From assembly GCA_947575805.1 (NCBI GenBank), contig CANPOY010000015.1:1-58366 (forward strand): DNA of 58,366 nucleotides, written 5' to 3'. Positions 52,832 to 58,366 of this stretch are shown here, piece by piece. Below the pieces are notes generated by a model, which was not told the DNA's origin, made no database searches, and saw nothing but the letters and a program-made list of their open reading frames with translations. Numbering within the stretch: position 1 is the first letter of the stretch; the number at the start of each line of letters is the position of its first letter. The stretch is from an uncultured Lachnospiraceae bacterium (GTDB taxonomy: Bacteria; Bacillota; Clostridia; Lachnospirales; Lachnospiraceae). Made by a program: the position numbers and the translations under genes.

Positions 52832-54436
52832 TTACATGGAATTCAGCAGCCCGTCCAGTCCCTGTTCCCGAAATATCCTTTTATAGTACCCGATTTCGTC
52901 TTTGATAATGCTGTCGATCATCCGCATCCCCAGCAGCTCCACCGGGGCCCGGTCGTCCGTAAGAATGTTTTCTCCGGCCTCATATGCTGTCAGCCTCGCC
53001 CCGATCTCTTCCATAAGCCTTTTCAGCTCATCGTTTTCCTCTGCCGCCGTATGCTTCTTAAGATTCTCCGTCATTCCGGGGTTCATGGAAGCAAAAAGTT
53101 CCCTGTTGGTACAATGGGGCACATCCGCCACGTACACCTCCGAAAATACCCTGGCAATCGTATCCGACAGATAAACGTTTATATCCGCTTCCAGGCTTTC
53201 GGAAGAGTGCATATTCATATTTACCACCATGACGCCGCCATCCTTCAGGTGATCCCTCACCTGGGTAAAGAATTCAACGGTAGACATTTGAAAGGGTATG
53301 GTAATGTCCTGATAAGCATCCACCATAATGACGTCATATTTCTCCTCCACCGCCTGCAGATAAGCCCTGCCGTCATAGGTAGTCACCTTCACGCTGTCCG
53401 GAAGGGAGAAGAACCGGTGGGCCAGTTCCGTGATTTTCCGGTCGATCTCCACCCCTTCTACCGTTGCATCCTGAAGATAACGGGCGCACTGTCCGGCATA
53501 GGTTCCGGTTCCCATCCCCAGGATCAGAATATCCTGTCCTTCCGTCTCCTTTACCATATAGGGGGCCGCCAACGCATAATCGTAATACAGCCCTGTCAGG
53601 GAATCCCCCTTCATGGCAATGGATTGGACGCCAAACAGCACATTGGTGGACAGAATTGTGCTCCTTTCCGTGTCCTTGACCTGAAGATAATTATAGATGG
53701 ACTCACCTTCGTAGGTGAGATCCCCCTCCCAAAAGGCAAAGCTTGTGGTATGTCCGAAAAGACTGCACAAAAGCACCAGTACCACAGATACCGCTGCCCT
53801 GGCAGGCTTCCGCTTCTCACTGACGAAATAGATCAGGGCAAGTGCCAGGAGAATGGCGGCAAAGATCAAGAAGGTGACGGAGGTTCCCACCGCCGGTATG
53901 GAGATAAAGGTGGGGACAAAGGTACCGATAATGCTTCCTATCGTATTAATCGCCCCCAGTGTGCCGATGGTTTTTCCGCTTTCCTCCAGATTTCCCACCG
54001 CATATTTCGCCAAAGAGGGCGTCACCGTCCCCAACAGGAAAAGCGGAAACACAAATATCACCATGCAGCTGATAAAGGCTGCAATGATGAGGAAGCCGTT
54101 GCTGACTGCAATGATCAGAAGCCCCGAAACCCCCACGATGATATACTTTCCGAACACCGGTATGGCTGCTATCCATACCGCGGCAATCAGAATTCTGCCG
54201 TACAGCCTGTCCGGGTTCGGGTCTTTATCCGCCTTCCTGCCTCCCCAGACATTGCCCAGGGCCATGGCGATCATAATGGTGCCGATAATGATCGTCCATA
54301 CGATCTGGGAGGAACTGAAATAGGGAGCCAGAAGCCTGCTGGCGCCAAGTTCCACCGCCATGACAGACATGCCTGCAAAAAATTCCGTCAGGTACAGATA
54401 AATTTTATTTCCCAGAATATTTCTTTTTTTGTCCAT
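52832..54436 (-). CDS. Membrane-fused spermidine-synthase-like protein
   Basis: The 534-residue protein has seven or so transmembrane helices in residues 10-245 (YLYLTEFFAGMSVMAVELGASRLLAPYF, IIIGTIMIAMALGNVWGG), then a spermidine-synthase-type methyltransferase-fold domain: QDILILGMGTGTYAGQCARYL, ATVEGVEIDRKITELAHRFF, KYDVIMVDAYQ, VRDHLKDGGVMVVNMNM. It may transfer an aminopropyl group, but in such fused proteins the activity is not established. I chose the ATG at 54436 after AAGGAGC. Its start overlaps the end of rlmD by 32 bases. Confidence 0.82.
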   Translation of the reverse strand: MDKKRNILGNKIYLYLTEFFAGMSVMAVELGASRLLAPYFSSSQIVWTIIIGTIMIAMALGNVWGGRKADKDPNPDRLYGRILIAAVWIAAIPVFGKYIIVGVSGLLIIAVSNGFLIIAAFISCMVIFVFPLFLLGTVTPSLAKYAVGNLEESGKTIGTLGAINTIGSIIGTFVPTFISIPAVGTSVTFLIFAAILLALALIYFVSEKRKPARAAVSVVLVLLCSLFGHTTSFAFWEGDLTYEGESIYNYLQVKDTERSTILSTNVLFGVQSIAMKGDSLTGLYYDYALAAPYMVKETEGQDILILGMGTGTYAGQCARYLQDATVEGVEIDRKITELAHRFFSLPDSVKVTTYDGRAYLQAVEEKYDVIMVDAYQDITIPFQMSTVEFFTQVRDHLKDGGVMVVNMNMHSSESLEADINVYLSDTIARVFSEVYVADVPHCTNRELFASMNPGMTENLKKHTAAEENDELKRLMEEIGARLTAYEAGENILTDDRAPVELLGMRMIDSIIKDEIGYYKRIFREQGLDGLLNSM

Positions 54437-55874
54437 TTTTCTGCTCCTTCTCCGCACTTTTTACTCCGCGGCCGCTTTGCTCCTCCCTGTTCTTGCGGCT
54501 GCTTTGCCCGCCCCGGGGTGCTTTCCTGACGTCCCCGGATGCTCTCCGCCCGTCCCGGGGTGCCTTCCTGACGTCCCCGGATGCTCTCCGCCCGTCCCGG
54601 GGTGCTTTTCTGACGTCCCCGGATGCCCTCCGCCCGTCCCGGGGTGCCTTCCTGACGTCCCCGGATGCTCTCCGCCCGTCCCGGGGTGCTTTTCTGCTGC
54701 CATCGGCTTTCCGGCGGCTTAAGAGACATACGCTCTCAATCTCTTCGGTAAAAGGGAACATATCCACCGCGACACATTTTATCACTTCATATCCCCTCTT
54801 CTTCAGATAATTCAGATCCCGGACCAGTGTATCCGGGTTGCAGGATACATAGATCACCTTCCCGGGCGAAAGCTTCACCACCGCATTTAGGAACTCCTCG
54901 CTGCTGCCGCTTCGGGGCGGATCCATCAGAATCACGTCTGCACCCTCTCCCTGTTCAGCCATATGCGCCAGAAATTTACCGGCATCGTTCTGATAAAATT
55001 CGATATTCTTCACATCGTTTCGTCTGGCGTTACTCCGGGCGTCCCGCACCGCGTCGGGATTCAGCTCCACCCCTATGATCCGGCGGGCTCTGTCCGCTGC
55101 CGCCATGCCGATGGTGCCAGTGCCGCAATAGGCATCCACCACAGTCTCCCTACCGGTCAGCTCCGCGTACTCAAGAACCTTTCCGTACAGCTTCTCTGCC
55201 TGTACCGCATTCACCTGATAAAAGGATTTCGGTGAAATGCGGAAGGTCCTGCCGCAAAGCTTGTCCTCGATATAACCCCTGCCGTAAATCACCTGTTCCT
55301 TCTCCCCCAGCACCATGCTGGTATCCCGATCATTGACATTTATAACTATGGTAGTAATCTCCGGATGCAGCTTTAACAGCGCTTCCACAAAATGATTCTT
55401 GGAAGGCATGACGGGGGAGGCAAGCACCAGCACCACCATGATCTGCCCTGTAGAACGTCCCGTGCGGATCAGCACATGACGCAGCAGGCCATAGCCCGTA
55501 TCCTCATTATAGGGCCGTATTTTAAAGGATCGCAGCAGCCCCCGGACAGAGACAATGATCTCGTCCGCCCTGCTGTCCTCGATCAGACAGCTGTCCACCG
55601 GCACGATCCGGTGGCTTTTCTCCTCGTATATGCCGGAGATAATATTATGCTTTTTATCCTCACCAAACACTGCATGAACCTTATTGCGATAGTGCTCCGG
55701 CTCTTCCATACCGATCATTTCCTCCGGCCTGCAATATGGCTCCAAAAGCCTTCGAAACCGGGCCTGCTTGGCCTTCAGCTGCTCCTGATAATCTTTGCCG
55801 ATCCACCTGCAGCCGCCGCATCTGGACGCCACCGGACACTTTTTTATCTTATTGTCAGACAAATTTTCCGCCAT
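54405..55874 (-). CDS. rlmD: 23S rRNA (uracil-C5)-methyltransferase RlmD-like, with repeat-rich tail
   Basis: The 489-residue protein has the RlmD/RumA plan: N-terminal Fe-S Cys cluster CPVASRCGGCRW, a SAM motif VDAYCGTGTIGMAA, ILMDPPRSGSSEEFL and the catalytic Cys in IYVSCNPDTLVRDL, ending near residue 395. It should methylate C5 of a uracil in 23S rRNA. After that comes an unusual basic tail of about 90 residues, with four 14-residue repeats (KAPRDGRRASGDVR type), then a K/Q/E-rich end. I chose the ATG at 55874 with GAAGGAG upstream. No TRAM domain is seen before the Cys cluster. Confidence 0.9.
   Translation of the reverse strand: MAENLSDNKIKKCPVASRCGGCRWIGKDYQEQLKAKQARFRRLLEPYCRPEEMIGMEEPEHYRNKVHAVFGEDKKHNIISGIYEEKSHRIVPVDSCLIEDSRADEIIVSVRGLLRSFKIRPYNEDTGYGLLRHVLIRTGRSTGQIMVVLVLASPVMPSKNHFVEALLKLHPEITTIVINVNDRDTSMVLGEKEQVIYGRGYIEDKLCGRTFRISPKSFYQVNAVQAEKLYGKVLEYAELTGRETVVDAYCGTGTIGMAAADRARRIIGVELNPDAVRDARSNARRNDVKNIEFYQNDAGKFLAHMAEQGEGADVILMDPPRSGSSEEFLNAVVKLSPGKVIYVSCNPDTLVRDLNYLKKRGYEVIKCVAVDMFPFTEEIESVCLLSRRKADGSRKAPRDGRRASGDVRKAPRDGRRASGDVRKAPRDGRRASGDVRKAPRDGRRASGDVRKAPRGGQSSRKNREEQSGRGVKSAEKEQKNGQKKKYSGK
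54515..54697. repeat. 42-bp tandem repeat, four copies plus a partial one
   Basis: Unit starts lie at 54515, 54557, 54599 and 54641, with a partial copy from 54683. Copies differ at few positions (CTTTCC, CCTTCC, CTTTTC). As 42 is a multiple of three, copy number can change without a frameshift in rlmD, and all three minus-strand frames stay open through the array. Confidence 0.9.
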
Positions 55875-55932
55875 TTGTAAACCTTCTCCTTCTGCCAGGT
55901 TAGTGTGATAAGAACTTCTAAGTTTCACACTG

Positions 55933-55967
55933 AAAAAAGGGCATTCGGGCTTTCTTTCCCAAATGCC
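55933..55967 (-). terminator. Intrinsic terminator after the Uma2 gene
   Basis: In the minus-strand transcript GGCATTTGGG pairs with CCCGAATGCC (hairpin 55940-55967, one G-T wobble, 8-base loop) and is followed by CTTTTTT. It ends the Uma2 transcript before rlmD. Confidence 0.85.
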
Positions 55968-55987
55968 TCCCTCAACAACCTGTGTGA

Positions 55988-56353
55988 TTATTGCACCTTT
56001 ATCGAGAATCCCTCATATATTCCTGCCGGCACATTCTCTCCAAAGGAATATTGTTCCATCATATTGCTGTCAAATCCATATACCAATATCTGCTCCCTGG
56101 CAGGATCCACATAATTTAACTCATCATCATTCAAAAATACTGCAAAGGGAGCCGCATATACTTCGCATTTTCCCTGATTGCCGTCAATATAATTCGCTAT
56201 TGACTGATAAAGCTTACCACAGGCCCTCTGATGTGTCCTGCCCGGCGGCGCCATATAATAAATCCTGCCGTCGATCAGCTCCGCCCGTTCTCCCTCCGGC
56301 AGAGCATAAATATCCTCAATTGTATAAGCCTCTTCCGTTTTGATCGCGTCCAT
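55988..56353 (-). pseudogene. Uma2-family protein with internal deletion of the nuclease core
   Basis: The first 76 residues match the Uma2 (DUF820) family: YTIEDIYALPEGERAELIDG, YYMAPPGRTHQRACGKLY and CEVYAAPFAVFLNDDELNYV. The frame then jumps straight to DPAREQILVYGFDSN and the normal C-terminal end VPAGIYEGFSIKV. The intervening 60-70 residues, with the PD-(D/E)xK catalytic Asp and Glu (EPDI, EIVSPS blocks), are missing. The frame is intact, so a stable protein could be made, but the nuclease centre is gone. A strong terminator follows. Confidence 0.7.
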
Positions 56354-56429
56354 GGCATCTACCCTGCTGATTCATTACCTTCAAATACTTTATCAAAATC
56401 AATTCCGGCATCATGATATTATCACTATG

Positions 56430-56638
56430 CTAATTTCTGAAGTTTCCCCCTGTGCTCTGCTATTGCCTTTTTCATGATCTCAATGTCCGATTGCATTGAC
56501 CCTATTTCAGGAACCGCATTTTCATATCGTTTAGCAGCCGGCAAATAATTCACGAATCTGTCATATGCCTGTCCCCTATGCAAAAGAGTATATCACATAT
56601 CCGGTATAAGGTCTATTCAATTGATACATTAAATTCAT
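56430..56638 (-). pseudogene. Frame-shifted small gene upstream of Uma2
   Basis: A 20-codon ORF (56576-56638) begins behind a good promoter; after its stop another frame reads AYDRFVNYLPAAKRYENAVP and ends IAEHRGKLQKLA with a stop at 56430. Together they look like one short helical protein of about 65-70 residues broken by a frameshift. I do not know the family. No other gene lies between 56354 and 56827. Confidence 0.4.
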
Positions 56639-56665
56639 TATACTCTCATCCCTTTAAGTACCTTT

Positions 56666-56693
56666 ATTATACCAGATTATATATCACTTTCAA
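56666..56693 (-). promoter_or_regulatory. Promoter for the small remnant gene and Uma2
   Basis: TTGAAA (56688-56693) and TATAAT (56666-56671) on the minus strand are 16 bases apart, 28 bases before the ATG at 56638. Confidence 0.55.
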
Positions 56694-56752
56694 GCCGTTT
56701 ATTCTAAATGCTTGTGAAGAATACGGCAGCGGAAGTGGAAATAAGCTTTTCA

Positions 56753-56781
56753 TTGCAGGATACATGTGCTTATGATAAAAT
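56753..56781 (+). promoter_or_regulatory. Promoter for the DJ-1/PfpI gene
   Basis: TTGCAG (56753-56758) and TAAAAT (56776-56781) are 17 bases apart, 47 bases before the ATG at 56828. A GGAGG site lies between. Confidence 0.5.
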
Positions 56782-56827
56782 TACCATAAAACAATTCAAC
56801 AGCCCAGAAGGTATGGAGGTACACAGT

Positions 56828-57463
56828 ATGAGAAAATATGCAGTTTTATTATACCCGGACTTTTCCCTGCAGGAGATAACCTGCCTGACATCCGCACTGA
56901 CCATCTGGTTTGGCGAGAAAATTGATTATATTGCAAGCGAGAAAAAGGAATATCAGAGCGAAGAAGGCCTGCGGGTTATGCCAGCCAAAACAACGGCGGA
57001 TGCAAAAATTACGGATTATGACTGCGTGATCCTGCCGGGGACAATCAATCCGCTGCCTGCGCTGTTTGATGACAAATTGATTGAATTTATAAAAAGCGGA
57101 AAAGATTCCGAAGTCGTTTTTGCAGCCATTTCCTCCTCACCGATCCTGTTATCCAGGGCGGGAATCCTGACGGGCAGGAAGTTTACCTCGGGCTATTTCA
57201 TGCAGATGGCAGACACCTTTGACTTTGTTGAAAAAGACAACTTCCTGCATAAAGGAATCGTGGAGGACGGAAACGTCATAACAGGAATAGGTATGTTTTT
57301 CAGAGAATTTGCTGAAGCCGTACTGCGAAGATTCGGATATGACTTTGGCAGCAGCTTCATGCGTGATACCCCGGAAGAATTCACCGAGGAGGAGCTGACA
57401 TTCTACTGGTCTGATGACGAGTACCGGGAATTTCTGGAGGAATTAAAGGCATACACCACGTAA
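56828..57463 (+). CDS. DJ-1/PfpI family protein with Ser in place of the nucleophile Cys
   Basis: The 211-residue protein has the DJ-1/PfpI fold pattern: KYAVLLYPDFSLQEITCLTS at the start, DYDCVILPGTINPLPALFDD, and the nucleophile-elbow region VVFAAISSSPILLSRAGIL (about residues 97-115). In active glyoxalase or protease-like members this elbow reads A-I-C; here Ser stands at the Cys position. It may have lost that chemistry and serve in binding. I chose the ATG at 56828 with GGAGG upstream; an earlier in-frame ATG at 56708 lies upstream of the predicted promoter. Confidence 0.85.
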   Translation: MRKYAVLLYPDFSLQEITCLTSALTIWFGEKIDYIASEKKEYQSEEGLRVMPAKTTADAKITDYDCVILPGTINPLPALFDDKLIEFIKSGKDSEVVFAAISSSPILLSRAGILTGRKFTSGYFMQMADTFDFVEKDNFLHKGIVEDGNVITGIGMFFREFAEAVLRRFGYDFGSSFMRDTPEEFTEEELTFYWSDDEYREFLEELKAYTT

Positions 57464-57635
57464 TCAAACACCCCGCTGCGCACAAAGTATAGAAGATGTA
57501 GTAGAGATATGAAAATCTGACCGCAGGAATAATTTCTAAAAATATATTTTTCAAAGTGGTTTATTTGTGTATGAGAAAATGCTATAATATAAGGTCAAGC
57601 TAAAAATAATGATGGTTTTGGGAAAGGCACACGCA

Positions 57636-57779
57636 ATGACTACATTGGAAAATACCATCTCTTTGATAAGGATTCTGCCAGAGGCTGATTTAGACGAGAT
57701 CCAAAATTTTGCTAAAAAACTTATACAGAAGCGTCACGCCCCCAATCAGAGTTATCCCGGTCTAATGGAGTATCTGTAA
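57636..57779 (+). pseudogene. Truncated antitoxin-like small protein
   Basis: A 47-codon ORF starts MTTLENTISLIRILPEADLD and continues EIQNFAKKLIQKR, like the N-terminus of small antitoxins of RelE-type toxin pairs. The last 14 codons are the antisense of the helicase fragment below, so the true gene is cut near 57736. GGGAAAGG lies before the ATG. No toxin gene follows. Confidence 0.45.
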
Positions 57780-58103
57780 ATGTTTTATGGGGAGTTTTCA
57801 AAACATTATCCAGTAAATGAACAATACCGTTGTTACGGCATAGAATTGCCACTCTATTATTGCACTGCACCCCATACTTTTCCTTAATAGGAGATAAGTT
57901 TTGGTCTATTTTCTCAGCAATATTTTTTCATTCCCGTTGACACAAACCCTAAAAACACGCTTTTCTTCTGGAACTTGCTTCGACGCGCCAAAAAGGCATA
58001 GCGAATATTCGGAAATGCTGGGGTGGCAACGATGGTTCTTACTTAACTCAATGTGTTTAAAATCTTCCTGTCCAATCACTTTGTCCCGCCTTTTTGTCTT
58101 TGC
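57736..58103 (-). pseudogene. UvrD-like helicase fragment with frameshift
   Basis: On the minus strand 58103-57910 reads KVIGQEDFKHIELSKNHRCH, then PSISEYSLCLFGASK. After a frameshift at an A-run near 57930 the reading continues RVAILCRNNGIVHLLDNVLK and TPHKTFTDTPLDRDNSDWGR. Both resemble the inner part of a UvrD/Rep-type ATP-dependent helicase (the HIxLSxNHRCHPSI block). The start and end are missing and there is no start codon in frame. Confidence 0.6.
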
Positions 58104-58131
58104 TCATAAATCTGCTCCTTTACAATAAAAT

Positions 58132-58161
58132 AGAGCGCATAGACTTTTTTCTATACGCTCT
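58132..58161 (-). terminator. Terminator hairpin at the right edge
   Basis: AGAGCGTATAG and CTATGCGCTCT pair (one mismatch) around an A-rich loop, followed on the minus strand by ATTTTATTG. It would end a minus-strand transcript entering from the right. Confidence 0.55.
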
Positions 58162-58272
58162 GACGCTGTGTTACTTATTCAGTTGTGATTATGGTAATGG
58201 TTGTTTAGACAAATAGGAATCTGTCAGGTTCTTTGCATAGATAAAATAACAATTTAATTAATAGAATTTCTA

Positions 58273-58365
58273 TTAATTAGTGTCTATCCAGAAATATACT
58301 CTTTCATCTGTCGCTTCTGTTAATACCCCGCCATTTGAGTATGCAACTGCTTGCGAAGCAATATT
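58273..58365 (-). CDS. 3' end of a minus-strand gene running off the window
   Basis: A 30-codon open frame enters from the right edge and stops at 58273 (ending VYFWIDTN), with a terminator-like hairpin about 110 bases later. The stretch SNGGVLTEATDERVYFWIDTN could be the end of a secreted or surface protein; nothing more can be said. Confidence 0.4.
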   Translation of the reverse strand, partial: NIASQAVAYSNGGVLTEATDERVYFWIDTN

Positions 58366-58366
58366 A

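Noticed and set aside
53172..53181. TAAACGTTTA inside the spermidine-synthase-like gene as a LacI operator
   Set aside because: Outer bases differ from AAAACGTTTT and it lies within a coding region of an unrelated gene.
54515..54697. 42-bp repeats as a CRISPR array
   Set aside because: The copies abut with no spacers, and they lie in frame inside rlmD.
54388..54729. Open frames full of HPGTGGEHPGTSG-type or RGRQEGTPGRAE-type repeats as separate proteins
   Set aside because: They are the other frames of the 42-bp repeat in rlmD, open only because 42 is a multiple of three, and have no ribosome binding sites.

Overview
The window looks like the chromosome of an anaerobic gut-type Firmicute, most likely Lachnospiraceae. 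The evidence is the gene content (HemZ-type radical SAM enzyme, rubrerythrin, a CD3324-family regulator, Rel plus a small alarmone synthetase), Gram-positive ribosome binding sites (AGGAGG) and promoters, and a bidirectional CCCCGC/GCGGGG terminator style common in that family. The genus cannot be fixed from this sequence. Nearly all genes lie on the minus strand.

Left part (1-19.1 kb): a palindrome-covered promoter pointing off the left edge; a plus-strand group (Spx/ArsC-like protein, an 18-codon ORF behind a 19-bp hairpin, CD3324 regulator, SpoU/TrmH methyltransferase); a minus-strand cassette of secreted small protein, lipoprotein, large membrane protein, ABC ATPase and GH29 fucosidase; hemZ; a collapsed moxR/transglutaminase locus; then metallo-hydrolase, rel, apt, DUF308, a SEC-C protein, a small alarmone synthetase and purA. 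Broken copies of an aminoglycoside nucleotidyltransferase and a LysR regulator sit between them.

Centre (19.1-47.3 kb): this is the most interesting region. A 22-kb run of 13 co-directional, nearly gapless genes reads from one strong promoter at 41.8 kb. It encodes two solute-binding proteins (one of 1001 residues with extra beta-rich domains), two pairs of MalF/MalG-type permeases, a secreted DUF5696-type protein, an NHL/TPR/Yip1-like membrane protein, an exported GH16, a cytoplasmic GH16, a cytoplasmic GH30 and two large phosphorylase-type enzymes (GH94 and probably GH161). I infer a beta-1,3-glucan (laminarin-like) utilisation locus: cut outside, import oligosaccharides, debranch, then split by phosphorolysis to glucose 1-phosphate. 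No ABC ATPase is encoded, so a shared MsmX-type ATPase is expected. Two tandem LacI paralogues lie upstream. The same AAAACGTTTT palindrome occurs twice in the operon leader and once inside the LacI promoter spacer, which ties regulators to operon. A decayed LytTR/GHKL two-component system, a flavin-type oxidoreductase, a HAD phosphatase and a methyltransferase lie between them.

Right part (47.3-58.4 kb): a membrane-bound HTH regulator; an orphan ZorA/ZorB-like (MotA/MotB-like) pair; thioredoxin; asparaginase; rubrerythrin under a PerR-like box; a membrane-fused spermidine-synthase-like protein; RlmD with a four-copy 42-bp repeat in its tail; a Uma2 protein missing its catalytic core; a DJ-1/PfpI protein; and at the edge a mosaic of an antitoxin fragment, a helicase fragment and a partial minus-strand ORF.
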